A stretch of DNA of 64,000 nt from positions 14,419,001-14,483,000 of the forward strand of contig CM055605.1 of the NCBI GenBank assembly GCA_029379385.1, in the 5' to 3' direction. Both the position numbers and the translations under genes were made by a program. The notes beneath the pieces are model-generated. The model saw only the letters and a program-made list of their open reading frames with translations. It ran no database searches and was not told the DNA's origin. Origin of the DNA: Quillaja saponaria (taxonomy: Eukaryota > Streptophyta > Magnoliopsida > Fabales > Quillajaceae). Shown here in pieces: positions 33,601 to 46,369 of this stretch (positions are counted from its first letter, which is position 1; each line of letters opens with the position of its first letter).

Positions 33601-35105
33601 TACAGGCATATAATTTTAAAAAAATTAGAAATTTGGATTAAGTACTAGTAGTTTATTTGGGTAAAAAATGAAAATAGTAATTGAGTTCTATACACACCAT
33701 ACTTGTTGGTTCTAATCTATATTATTTAAAAGTCACTTTCTCCTACATAAATTATTTCTCATGTTGTTGAAAAGTTATTTTTCTTTTGTTAGTCTTATTT
33801 TTAGGCTAGAATGATCAAATCTATTTAATTTTTTTATTGCATATATAAAAATAATAAAAGATGAGATAGTAGTCAGTTTCAACAAATGGGCATGATTAAT
33901 GTCACAACCCTTTCCTATTCCTCTTACTTTTCCTCAAGTTTATTTTTAATAATATGACAAAAATGCTTACTTTATTTTTTTCCCGAGTACTATATTTCTT
34001 TTTTGATAGTTTTTTGGGACTTCATGAATCTCTTTCAAGATTTTTTACTCAATGAATTTTTATTCCATGTGTTTGTATAGTGAACCTCATCGATGTAAAT
34101 GCTTTTTCACATTTTTTTGTCATTATCTCCTTTTTTTATTATTATTATTATTTTTGCATTTTGGTTTATGGGTTTTTGGCATTTTGATTTGGGAATAGAA
34201 TAGAGATTTTTCGTGCAACAATTTGGATTTTATTCGAATTGTCCTTTTTCTCTTTCTTTTTCTATAAACAAGCAAGTGTATGCGTAAAAATCAAAGAAAC
34301 TAAATCATTTTTCCTAATGCTTTGATGCATTGTTAAGGTATTTATCTTTCTACTCCTCGCTTTATACATTGAATTTTCAATTATGATTGAGAAAATTTGT
34401 TTCATAGTGGTTAATATTTATTTCATATATAATCTCTTCATTTTTTAAGTGAAGTGATGTTTTTTGTTCAACTTAAAACAATTATAAAAAGACCAACTTT
34501 TTAAGTTAAAATTTGTATGAGTGTTGATATTCTGAACAACACAATTTAGGTAGAGACCTATTTTGTTTCCTTAATGTTATCCATCTCCAAAAATATTCAC
34601 TTAATTAGAGAATATTGTTTTCATTATCTCTTTTGGATTTTCTAGGAATTGAAACCGCAGCTGCTTTGTAACTTGAGTGATAATATTTTTATGATCCAGT
34701 TGCTTCTTTAGTTACATGGTCCTCACAATTGTTGTTTCAATTTTTAAAGGGCATAAAAATAATATGTAGTAGATACCCTTCTTCACAATGTTAAATTAAG
34801 TATGAAAGGAGTAGTAGAGTAAAAGCTAAAAAGAGATCACATGAACAAGAAGACAACTGATTCATAAAGAATTTCTTTTGAATAGGTCGACCATTAGAAA
34901 GTGCAATTATATAATAAACAAGTTATTTCCCTTCAAAATATACATGTATTTTCCTGTCCTACTGATTCTCTTTATACTACTTTTAAATGTTGTTTTTGAA
35001 TGGAATTAAGGAAGAAGATGAATTGATGATAAAGCACTATATGATTTTAGTTTGTGACCAATAGTTTCATGATGTTTCTCACTTTGATTATGTGACATGG
35101 ATTTT
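33601..35105. other. AT-rich intergenic DNA, no gene recognised
   Basis: May include introns or 3' DNA of the methyltransferase relic, but I find no further exon. It holds T-rich runs and a (TTA)n run near 34135-34160. No element ends are visible until the LTR at 35106. Confidence 0.55.
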
Positions 35106-36443
35106 TGTTATGACCCGATTGTTTAACATACATGTCAGAGTGTTTGTACATAATTTGACGTAATTAAGTGAATAAAATTGTCACATAAAAAAAAGAAAAA
35201 GTGAATGAATACTTTTGTATATATAAATAAATATGTATATACATATACTTGTAATGCGAGAAATAATTCCTAACATTTTTAGTGACTTGTAACTAGATTT
35301 CACTTTATTTAATTTTAATGATAGATAAAACTAATGTATGAGCATAATAAATTAGAAAAATAATTATAATAAATAGATATATATACATAAAGTTAAAAAT
35401 AAATATAAACCACATTTTTTTATTTTGTTTTGTTTTGTCTTTTCTTTGTTTTATGTCTCTTGTTGGGCCGACTTTCAGCTTATTTTTACTACCTTCACCA
35501 CCTCTGTTTGTAGCTTGATGGTCCCCTGTATTAGCTTCAACTTGTTAGAGGGTGCAACCATTATTTCCCTTCCAAAAACTGGCGTGTGTGTGTTTGATTC
35601 CTTGGTGCTTGTCCTACTCTTCCCTAAGTTGTAGCCTTCCTTCTACTGCTGCCAAGATGAAGTTTTATGTTGCAATTTCTTCCAAACCAGCAGCTACCTT
35701 ATCTCTTTTAGCTTCAGCTACTGCTTGGTCTTTGGAGTAAAATTCCCTCTCAGCCATAATAGCTAGAAGGCTACTGAAATTAAGGGCAGCAGCCCCCTTA
35801 ATGGCGTGAAGGTGGTGGACAATAGCAGGGTATTCCTACCCGTGACCTACTTCCACTGTGCAGCTGGCTATGTGGTAGCTACTCACTAATTCAAGGTAAC
35901 AGGGGTAAGCAAGCTGGCTTAACAAAAAAAAAAATTTGGTTATGGGTTGGTTGGATAGCCGAGTAGAGTTTTTTAGGATTTTATTGGGTTACTTGTTAAA
36001 TAGACATGGTATTCTTGATAGTTAGTAAATTATGTTAAGAAATAGTGAGTTTAAATTAAAGTTGTGAATAAAAGTTAAGAAAAACAACTAAAACCTAGAT
36101 GATAATTATGTTAATTGGAATAAGGAAGCTTGAAATTTAATTGTATTCATGGTGGACAATATATAATTCAAGTATTTGGTTAACTCTAGGCAATTAAGTT
36201 AAGTTAAATTCAATAATTGAAACTTGATCAATAAAAGGGTTATTAGAATTTTGTTAATTGTATTGGGAGGTGTATATTTACATGAATTAGGGTAAAACAT
36301 GCTTATAAGGTGTTCTATAAAATGCTTAGGAGAAACTAGATGTCAATTTATGCATGTAAGTTGATTTACATAAGTTTCATTAAATAAATTGTTAATTAGG
36401 AGACATGAAATTTGAATATGTTAATGTTAAGTTATAGAATTTA

Positions 36444-39400
36444 TGTCACACTCCTCAAGGAGGCATGATTGGTGGGAGAATTGGGTAACCAATTCTCCGT
36501 AACCCTGACTTCAAAGTAAAGAAACACATATGATTTTTGACTAAATCAATGCATAATAACAAATTTTAGAAAACACAAGTTAACTGTAAATATTTATTTA
36601 CTAAAATATACAACAATTTATTAAAAATTTCGATAGAGGTTCCTTGCAATATGGAACATGCCCAAAATACCAATATGTAAATTCCTAATTACATCCCACT
36701 AAATATCAAACAAGACCACATAACCAAGGAGCTCTGCTCTGTTAATATAATCAACAGTAACAAATTGACTTTTATACAAATAACTCATAATATCCAACAC
36801 CATAATTGTGACTGTAAATTTTCATCATTTAGCTTCAAGCATGAGATTCTGAATTTATCTTGCCGTTATACACTCGGCAAGCCTAGTATTAGTAATTGTC
36901 GTCCCTCGAGATCTTGTTACTGAAAAGAATGTCAACAAAAAAGAGTTGAATCATACGGACTCAGTGAGTGAAAACATACCCAAAGAGTACTAGCATCACT
37001 TAACAAAAGTTTATAATATATATATAGTCAATTAATATCAAAATATCATAAATTCAAAACCACTAAGGTTACACATACACGATAACGGAAACATAAGCTT
37101 AACAAGCATAGTTCAAATAGCACTCTATATAATTCAATCAAAACAATCAAAGCAATTCAAAGCATACAAGTCAAACAAAGGAAGAACTGAGTAACCCAAC
37201 CCCGCACATCGTACACCTGCCCACCGACAATTTTTGCACCGTACACCAAATATAATTCTCATACATAATTCATCCTACCAGGGCTGAGCACTCAAATATT
37301 TTAAAACACTTATCATAAACATAATGTCTTAGATCAGAATATTAAATCAGAACATCCTTGGTGCACCTGGATTTCAATTTTGGAAATAAAAATTATTTTG
37401 GAGAAAAATTCATTTTGTTGGCTCTTATCAACTACAAACAATTTCAAACATCAAAAATATTTCCAATAACTCCATAAAACACTACACATGCTTATTTTTC
37501 TCATATAACACATATATTCAAATACACATACAATTACACTTAATAATCTAGCAACCAAAGGGTAACAGTTAACCACTCACCGTTTACCGATCTCATTTGT
37601 CACTTACTCTTGCATTCACGCACGTCGTTGATTCAACAACACTTTCCGAAGCTGCAATTATATTTTTCAAGTATTATTAAGTTTATCAACTTTATAAGTT
37701 ATAAAAATTTGATTACGAAAATCTAAAGTTACTAAGTTTCAAGTACTTATTTAAAGTTTACTCCTATTACGCATTTTCAAAACTCCCATTCGAAATATGT
37801 TTGTTTTCAACTTACATACTTAACCTAATTCAACAAAACAAAATTTAAACATTAACTTTAGGAAGTTAACTATCTTTCTTAGTTTGAAACTTTTATTAAA
37901 ATCAACCTTGAACTCATTTAATTTCTCACATGAACAAAAACAGGACACTCATAAAATTTCTAGTTATCAATATCATACTCCAAGGCTTACAAGAACTTCA
38001 TACTCAGGAATTAAATTATGTAACTTTTCCAGATGCTAGGAACATTTCATCTTCATCACACTACTCTTAATTCATCCTTTAAGACCCCTTAATATCAATT
38101 ACTTCAAAACAGATACAATCAGGACCTGAAAATCCTAGCCATGACTTCCAATACCTCCAAAATACACACAATAAGAATTAAGACCTACACTACTCAAGAT
38201 TTATCCTTTAATATGTTAGGAACAAATTTTATTAAGAGGTCCTAAGCTTAATCCAACCATAGCCCCCAACGAAGTCTCCCGCACTGACTGAATCTCAGGA
38301 AAAATCCTGCATAGAGCTAATCGCAGTCCAATAGCTTTAACAATAAGTATACTTTGAACCAAGTTTCAAAATTTTCTAGGAATTATCTCAAGACCCTAAG
38401 CTATAATTCTCTTTTGAACTCTTAATTTAATTCATTACTAAAGACACCTGAAATACAAAATTTCTCTAACCCAGGAAATCTGGCCTTGCATCCCTTCAAA
38501 AACCTCTTAGCTCTCATTTTCCAACACTTTTACCCACAACTAACACTCCTTTGTTCATACCCATTACTCATTTTCATTGACTTCTTGACTCACAACATTA
38601 ACCAACCATTATCTACTCTTGTTTATGAACTTTATTCAAATGAACCAGCTATTATATTTTCCATCAAAAGCTTAGACCAAACTTCCTAATGTCACTATAT
38701 TTCAAATTCCACCTCTTAGTTCTTGTCTTTAACCTTTCTTCATTCATTTTATTTTCATCCCAACTATTTACTTTACTAATGAAACCTATACACATCAATC
38801 TTTATGCATATATTAACATTCAATTTCTCCTTAGCATTTTGTAAAACACCTAATATGCATAGTTTAGTAAAATACATAGGTAGGGGTTTATATATATATA
38901 CCCTAATATACTCAACATATTCAAATTTCCAAGCTTCCATTACCAAGATATAAAGAATTAAAGCCATAACCTACTAGCTATTACCAAAACCCTTGGCAAA
39001 AATAAGTTTTCTACACCAACCTTCTTTTACTTCATGGCTAGACTGCCACATATTGCTGCAGCACCCTCACAGCAAAGTGTAAGGCAGCTACTACACCTCC
39101 AACACCAAAGGCTACAGCATGTCAAAACAAAGTAGCCAAGCTGCCCCTCTTAACGTTACTCACCAGTTTTTCCCTTGAATTCTGCAGTAGCTCAACAAGG
39201 CACTATATTCACCTTTAGAAAGGTATACACACTCAACTGAAATTTCTCAATTGCTGCCAACACAAAGGACAATGGCTAGTTGCTGAACTCACAGCCAAGC
39301 TACTATTAAGACTGAAAACAAGCTTGAGCAAAGTAACTAGGTGGCTAAAAGAAGAGAGGGTGACCGCCAGTTGCAAAGGAGAGTTTTAAAGCTGTACTAA

Positions 39401-39856
39401 GAGGAGTTCTAGAAAAATCAGGAAAGAAGAAAAGTGAAGCAAACTGAGAGTAAGAAAAAAAATAAATATATAGGGAACTATGTCGGCTTAAGAAGGAAAA
39501 GGAAGGAAGAAAAAAAATATATAGAATAAAGTCTTGGTCAAGGTCAAACAAAAAAATTGTGTGGTGCATGTGTTTTCTTGCTTTGCTTATATATATTTAT
39601 ATATATGCTTTATAATTGATTACTTAATCTTATTTATTTGGTTTGTATATGTGTTTTACTTAAAAAAATATACAATAAAAAGTCAAGCTTCAAATCAACC
39701 AAATTTATTATTTATTATATATATATATATATATATGTATATTAATTTAATTGTATACAGGTATAATTTATATATACCTAGGTTTAATATTTGTTTATTT
39801 TACAACAAGTCATACACAAAATTTTAAGACATACTCTAGGATACTGGGTTATTACA
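36444..39856 (-). mobile_element. solo long LTR copy J (sense -) nested in copy I
   Basis: Starts TGTCACACTCCTCAAGG and ends ATACTGGGTTATTACA, 3413 bp, with perfect ATTTA duplications at 36439-36443 and 39857-39861. Removing the insert and one ATTTA restores continuous copy I text (...GTTATAGAATTTAAATTCTTG...). Family blocks are all present and in order, including GTTCC...GGAAC at 36639-36657, hairpin at 36728-36740 and AACCCAACCCCGCACATCG near 37195. It is the cleanest family member in the window and a good reference copy. Confidence 0.93.
36728..36740. other. conserved short hairpin of the long-LTR family (reference copy J)
   Basis: GGAGC-TCT-GCTCT here. Equivalents occur in all ten copies: 2005-2017, 7400-7412, 10613-10625, 12724-12736, 32816-32828, 41052-41064, 48197-48209, 57567-57579 and 60759-60771. 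The five-base arms stay fully pairable in seven copies (some through G-U) and lose only the outer pair in three. The three-base loop varies: TCC, TAT, TTA, TCT, TCA and others. It lies about 240-290 bases from the GGGTGTGACA edge once insertions are discounted. The role is unknown; an RNA stem in the R/U5 part of the transcript is one possibility. Confidence 0.6.
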
Positions 39857-41337
39857 ATTTAAATTCTTGAATGATTTGAAGTAATTAACATTACTTTAAA
39901 TCTAATAGTTAGAATATGAGCAATGTTGAATTAATGAGTTGTGTGAGATTTCTTGGCGTATGTATAAATCTACTTACATACACATTCAAGGAAATTAAAT
40001 ACACTTTAAGATATTCAATAAAATGTTTAAAAGGAATTAATTTTCAAGTAATATGTTATATATATTTATATATAAGTATTGAGAAGTCATAGAATTAATT
40101 ATGAAATGATTACTTTAAGTTATATATGAATTTATGATTTTCAACTCCGGATCGTGTCGAGGACATGCTGACACCTTCATATTCTAGATGAAACGACGAA
40201 TCACATCCTAGACTTTGTGAATGAATTACGTATTCTTTGGTCACTAGATTAATGTATTTGATTGTTTATGTGTGTAATTGAAAGCATATGTTTATATCCA
40301 AATAAGTAAGAGTGTGTAATGCTATAATTGAATTATTTGAATTGTGTTTAATATGTGATTTTTTTGAATTTGATAGGGGCCAATAAAAAGGAAATTTTAT
40401 CTGAGATAATTTTTATATTCAAACTAGAATCTGGCTGCACCTATGATCTTTTGATTTGATTATTTGATATGTGATTATGAATACTCGAGTGACTCAGTTC
40501 TGGTGAGATGGATATGTAAGGAGAATATATTTAGTGTGCAAGCATAAAAACTATCAGAGAGGAAGATACATAGTGTGCGAATGCTGAGTTATTTCAATTG
40601 GCCCTTTTGGTTAATTGTTTGATTTGTATGCTTTGAATAAATTGATTGATTTGTTATCTTGTGCATTATATAAATGGAATTGATTTAATTTTACATTATT
40701 CGAATGTACATACGTGAAATACTAAAATTGTAATATGAGAATTGTTTACATGAAATTACTTGACATGTGTAACTATTCATACTTTGGTTGATGTTAGTAC
40801 TCTTAGGATACGTTCTTTGCTCACTAAGTCCTTGTGACTCACTCTTTGTTTATTGTTGTTTTTTTTTTTAGTATCAGAAAGCCAGTGTTTGTTGCTTAGA
40901 TATTCATGACTTGCTGACTATGTTATGGCAAGATATATACTTGAGATCACATACTTGAATCTAAAGGACAAAGTTTGCAGTCACAAAAGGATTTGAGTTA
41001 TCATGTTTTGATTTGTATAGTAGTTTCTCTGTTGTTGTGGATGAGATGATTAGAGCTGAGCTCCTTTGTGTACATTGTTATTAGTTGATTGTAACCAGGT
41101 TTTATATGTTTGTATTATCCAGCACGCTCCACTTTATTGGGAAGCTCTGCCTAAATATTTAGCTAAAATGTTATGCATTGTTGATAAATATATTTTGGTC
41201 TTCAATTTAGTTTGGCAAAGATTTCTTGTTTAATTATAATTGGTCATTGGTTATTTATGATTGCTATCTTGTAGTCAGGGTTATGGAGGTTTGGTTATCC
41301 ATTCCTCTGGCTAATGCCTTCATAAAAGGGTGTGACA

Positions 41338-43147
41338 ATTTTTTAATTTATTTTTATTATGTTGACTTTAGGTGATTTAAGTACTTCACTATGATAGTAA
41401 ATATATTTTCATGAAAGGGATGAGAAATATAGAAAGGTTTACATGTTGGAATGTGGAACTATAGAGTAAAGGTTTTTTCTTAGATAAAAAGTTCATTTCC
41501 AATTTCATTTTTCTTATTCAATGAAATTAGGAGAAGGATGACTATGTATTCTAATGGCCTTTTATGTTTATGGTTCTTTGTATGGTTGGTTACAAAGTTG
41601 ATTTGAAGTTATACATTTATAATCAGTATTATACTTTTTATTTATAGATGATCATGTTAGAGTAGATGGAGATTTCTAATTAACCAGTAAAAAACATAGC
41701 ATGGCTGATGTTACAACGAAAGGAAAGGGCAGAAAAATAGATCTGTATCCAGACCTACAATTGATTTTTATTATTATTATTATTTTTTATCAAAGATGGA
41801 AGTTTTTAGTTCATATAATACAAGGTTAAAGGCATAGCACATGGTTGAAAATTTAAAGTTACAAACCAAACTGGCAGAGTGATCTTCCTCTGCTAATTGA
41901 AACAATCAAACTAACCTTTAAACTATTAGATCCATGATGTCTTACAAAACAAATTTTTTTTTTATCTCAAAATGGTAGATAATAGACATTTGTACTTGTT
42001 TGCGAAATATTTCAATGGAGATCAGACGAGGTGAATTAGCTAACTTTGCAACTCTTGATTCTCACCTTTAAACGATTTTGCCTAAGAAAGCGACTCTCTT
42101 TTTTAGACAGTTCCTAGGATACTAAAGAAAGCTCCTGGTGAATTAGTTCGATTGAAATATAACTGTTGGGCATGAATTTGTAAAGAAAAGCGATAAGTAA
42201 ATGCGATAAATGAAGTAAACAAATGTTGTAAATAAAGCAATAAAGGCTTAATGTAAAATAGGAATATAATTGAATTGATAAGTTTGTGTTTTGACGTTGG
42301 AGTGTTGTGTGTTTACAACTAATGCCTTTAATCCCATTTATACTAGAAAAACTAGTTGCTAACTCATAAGCCTATCTTCCACGTTCTTCTTTAACCTCTT
42401 GACCAAACATCCACCAATGTAGGAGCATAGCTAACAACCAAAGTGAGTTACAACCCTGACTTGCCTAAAAATTTAGCAACCGATTTCTTTCTTAGCTAGT
42501 CCAAATAATGATTTTCTGATTCCTATATCTCCATAATCCCTTAGAAATAGGGTTAGACATTAAAAGTGGTCTAGATGCACCAAACTACCTTTGACTTGGT
42601 CCAACTCAGCAGATCCAATAACTTCAATTAGCAAACTGACCCAATTTTGCTTTAACGAGTCCATAAGCCTAATACCTGTCCAAGCCTGTTGCAAGACCAA
42701 TTTTGAACCAATTTGAATAGGTCTTATCTTTTTCTTCTTCTTTGAACCATTCCCAATAGCTTTTTACTTACATTTAAAATCTTAACTGAATATCCCTATT
42801 TTAAAGAGAGTTGGAATCATGCCATTATCCTTCACTATTTTAAAATAAGAAATACTGGATATGGCTTGATTTTTAGCAACTAAGTGGCATACTAAATTGG
42901 TCTTTTACATTAAATCCAAACTTTAGTTAGCCCAGCTCATTCATTAGCTTATCAAAAATCCTCAAATAAGCCCAAATGAATTTAGCTCATACCTTACATA
43001 ATTTTTGGTTTTAAAACTTTGCCTCTTTCATCATTTAGGTATAAGTGAACGAAATATCTAAATTGATGCATCATACCCTTTTTTCCAAATTTTAATTATC
43101 CATTGTCAGCTAGCTTAATGAATACTGTGGCTAATAAATTTTGTTCA
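41338..43147. other. unassigned; perhaps decayed 3' end of the Tat-like element
   Basis: No coding motif recognised. Around 42170-42260 the text GCGATAAGTAAATGCGATAAATGAAGTAAAC and TAAATAAAGCAATAAAGGC resembles regions I associate with Tat/Ogre LTRs, which would fit a minus-sense 3' LTR beyond the RNase H part, but no TG...CA ends are clear. Integrase is not found here, so the element is deleted on this side. Confidence 0.35.
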
Positions 43148-44660
43148 CTAGCTTTTCTGTTTTTCAAAGGGTAATGCAAATATTTTCAATCTTTGATTTG
43201 AATTCAAATTTCGCGCTGAACCTAGCTTCTTTCTGAGTTCTAGATCCATTAAAGACAAGATCCAAGGCTTCAAATGAATATAACTTTGTATCTCAGCTGG
43301 TGGATCTTGCACCTCAATGCATGGATGTTGAGCTAAGAAATCACCTAAAGCCTGTCCCTTGACAGCTCTTAGTAGAACGTATTTCAAGGCAAAAGCATTT
43401 AACTTAATGGCCCATTTCATTAATCTTCCTTGTAAAACAAGCCTATTGAGCAAATACTTCATTGTGTCGATCTTGCACATAACCAACACCTCTTCAGACA
43501 AGAGATAATACTCAAATTTGATGCAAGCATAGTATAAGGAAAAACAAAACTTTTCAATTGGAGTGTATCTACATTCAGCATTATTTAAAAGCTTACTTAA
43601 TAGTAAATGACTCTTTCTGTTCCATCCTTAGTATCCTATGCAAGTAGGCAAGCCGATGGATTCCTTAGCAACTGAGATATAGAGCTTCAAAGGTATACCT
43701 GGAATTGGAGGTACCAAAACTGGTAGATTGGCTAAGCTCTGTTTGATCTGCTTAAATGCCAATTGCTTCTCTTCTCCCCATATAAACTCTTTAGCTTCTT
43801 TTTCAACAAAGGTGGAAAAGCCTTTATTTTGCCAGCCGAATTAGCAATGAACCTTCTCATAAAGTTGATTTTGCCGATTAAGCTATGCAATTCTTTCTTT
43901 TTTTGTGGTGGTCTCATTTCCAGCATAGTCTTAGCTTTATTCTTGTCAATCTCAATTCCCTGCCGATATACTAGAAAGCTGAGAAAATTACTAGCTGAGA
44001 CTTCAAAAGCACATTTAGCAAGATTCATCTTCAAATTGTGGAATCTCATTCTTTTGAAAGCCTACTCTAGATCAGTTAGATGATGATCAACACTTTCAGA
44101 TTTTACAACCACATCATCTATATAGATGTCTATACTATGACTAATGAGGTCATGGAAAATAGCATTCAGCACCCATTGGTATGTTGCTCCTGCATTTTTT
44201 AAGTCAAATGGCATGACAACCTATTCAAAAGTTCTTAATGCACCTGGGCAATGAAATGCAGTCTTATGAATGTCTTAATCAACTACAAATATCTGATTGT
44301 ACCCTGAATATCCTTACATGATGGTAAGAATCTCGTGATCGAGGCTGCATCACCAACATATCTGCTATTGGCATGACATACTCGTCTTTAGGAGTAGCTA
44401 AATTCAAGATTCTAAAATCTATGTAGATTCTGACTTGACCACTCTTCTTTATAACAGGAACTATATTAAATAGTCATTCCACATATCTAGTAGTATGTAT
44501 GAATCCAACTTTCAAAAGTCCTCCTTGATCTTTGGCATCAACTCAGGATTGAACCTTCTAGCTAGCTGTTTATGAGGCTTGAAAACTTCTTTTATTGGTA
44601 ATCAATGCTGAACTAATTGCCTATATAACCCTGGTATTTGGTAGTATTTCTAGGAAAAAT
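43148..44660 (-). pseudogene. Tat/Ogre-like reverse transcriptase and RNase H connection, relic
   Basis: Minus strand from 44660. In order: KEVFKPHKQLARRFNPELMP, KKSGQVRIYIDF, NLATPKDEYVMPIADMLV, MPFDLKNAGATYQWVLNAIF, YIDDVVVKSESVDHHLTDLE (RT catalytic YIDD, near 44115), NLKMNLAKCAFEVSASNFLS, GIEIDKNKAKTMLEMRPP, IGKINFMRRFIANSAGK, then KYLLNRLVLQGRLMKWAIKL and VLLRAVKGQALGDFLAQHP leading toward RNase H. The KGQAxADFLAxHP linker and the FIANLAGK-type thumb are typical of the Tat/Ogre branch of Ty3/gypsy. The enzyme copied element RNA into DNA. Frameshifts and stops break it into pieces (43148-43501, 43732-44049), and RNase H proper and integrase are missing. Confidence 0.85.
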
Positions 44661-45383
44661 AGTCTTTGTACTATTTGATGGGCTTGACTAGTTGATATCT
44701 ATCAAATTCAGCTAATTGACCATTGACTCTTGTTCTCGGCTCTTCTTCAGTACTTAAATTGACATAAATCAAAGGACCTTGAGCTTTAAAACTGAGCTTC
44801 TCTTTTATAAATGGAGATTCTAACTTTTCTTGTTTTTGTATTTGGTTTGTTAGCTGATAATGCTCTTCTTTATGCCCCCCAAGCATGCTAGAGGTTGGAC
44901 GTTCTTGACTACTTTAATGCTCTAATCCAGTAAAATCTTGTAAGAAAGGTCATGGATCGGCCTCAGCTACTAACTGGATTTTTATCTAAAATCCTTGAGT
45001 AATGAAATTACAAAATTCCATAAACCCTTCTTCATAGTTGCTTAGCAATTTAATTGTTTCCACTTATGGTGAGTAGAAAATAGCTTCTGTCATCTTGATA
45101 TCAACTGTGAATGGATTATGATCAGCTAACACCATTTCTATCTTGTGACCTTCCCAAAACATTAACACATGATGCAATGCGGAAGAATTATTGATTAGAA
45201 TGAATCTAATCTTTGCCGATTAAAACAAAGTAAGTAGATTTGGCATCCAGACACAAAATGCTGAACTTGTGGTTTTGCTTCCGACAGTGATATCTGCTAC
45301 CAATACCATAACTGTGATGGTTGCTTCTCCTATAAAGTTGGTCATCTATATATTGGTAGATATAAGTTCATCTTTTGACTTAC
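44661..45383 (-). pseudogene. Tat-like element, protease-RT spacer
   Basis: Degraded coding sequence between protease and RT on the minus strand. A 71-residue frame at 44671-44886 includes GPLIYVNLSTEEEPRTRV, matching the (x)xVNLGTEEEPR stretch that precedes RT in this lineage. The rest is interrupted by stops. Confidence 0.6.
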
Positions 45384-45956
45384 TCAAGGTACAATGGGCA
45401 TAATGTACAAAACTGCTACACCATTTAGAAAGACTCGGCTAATTGGTCTTCTATTAATATAAGCTTTTATGTACAAAGGTTTAAGATGATTAGTCATAGC
45501 CTTTGAAGGTTTCTTAAACTGTATTATGGCTAGCTCAATCTTCTTCTTTTCCAGTAAGGTAGTCCATTCAGCTTCTTCAATGAAAACATCTCCTTCTAAT
45601 TCCACCAATGCTTCATCCTCAACTGAGAATTCACTTAACAGAATGTTGATGACTTTAATATTTGCTGAGGGCTCTTTAGTACCTTCTTCATCTAGATCAT
45701 CAACTTCTTTGAAATTGAATGCAGCTATTACATCAAGTTCATCACCTTTTGTAGAGTCTACCTCAGCTGTTTCAGCTAAATCACCTGCTTCTACTGAATC
45801 TACTTCTACTGTTACAACTAGGTTATTAGCCTCTACTGAATCTGCCTCAGTTATTTTCACTAGATCATTTGCTTTTAATATGGCTGTGTCAGCTTTTCTA
45901 GGATACTTTACCTCTTTTCTTCCCACTGTTTTAGCTTCTCCTAGTATTTTCAACAT
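45384..45956 (-). pseudogene. Tat-like element protease region with acidic repeats
   Basis: A 190-residue frame. Its last 35 residues, HLKPLYIKAYINRRPISRVF then LNGVAVLYIMP, correspond to the retroviral-type aspartic protease start of Tat elements (HLKPLYVKAxIxGxPIxRVLVDxGAAVNILP). The catalytic Asp of DxGA is not present: the site reads FLNGVAV. The N-terminal two thirds is acidic with a 16-17 residue repeat (EADSVEANNLV, EVDSVEAGDLA, EVDSTKGDELD). The + strand is also open across the same DNA (45526-45999), but that is Ser/Thr-rich antisense. Non-functional protease. Confidence 0.75.
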
Positions 45957-46369
45957 CTGTTTTAGCTTCTGGTTGAATCTTTGCCTTTGCCTCTTTTAAG
46001 TGCAAGTAAGGTCTTCTATTGATGCTAGTTGACATGGCTCCTTTTTAACATACTTTTTTAAGAACCATTGCATTTTCTCTATAGTTGTCTTTTGCTTGAT
46101 CATCCTTTAAGACTTTAATTGTTTATCATTTCCAACTGATATTCTTAGCATAGATATTCTATTTTCAATATTGAACTTAGCCACTTTTCTTTTTCTTTAT
46201 GGAATTGAATCATCATCAATCTCTTGGATTTTCAACCTGTCAAAGATGTTACCTCTGCATCCTTTTAGGCTTGCTAGAAGACAAAGTCTTTCAAACACGT
46301 TTAGCCTTTTAACTGCAGACTTTAATTGTTTTGACTATACCGCTAGTTGTCCCCTAACGGTAGCCGATG

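Larger units (their letters stand above)
35106..41337 (+). mobile_element. solo long LTR copy I (sense +), interrupted by copy J
   Basis: Starts TGTTATGACCCGATTGT and ends AAGGGTGTGACA, flanked by perfect ATTTT duplications (35101-35105 and 41338-41342), so it is a solo LTR. Without the nested copy J and one copy of its duplication it is about 2.8 kb. Family marks: hairpin AGAGC-TGA-GCTCC at 41052-41064, CTCACTAAGTCCTTGTGACTC near 40830 and GTCAGGGTTATGGAGG near 41274. The first 40 bases match the start of the element whose integrase is at 63421-64000. No coding sequence; frames at 35425-35740 are LTR text. Confidence 0.9.

Noticed and set aside
35765..35935. A second SINE ending in an A run (near 35920)
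   Set aside because: No A or B box and no duplication found; it reads as ordinary long-LTR text of copy I.
45526..45999. 157-residue plus-strand frame as a Ser/Thr-rich protein
   Set aside because: It is the antisense of the Tat-like protease region, which has family matches on the minus strand.
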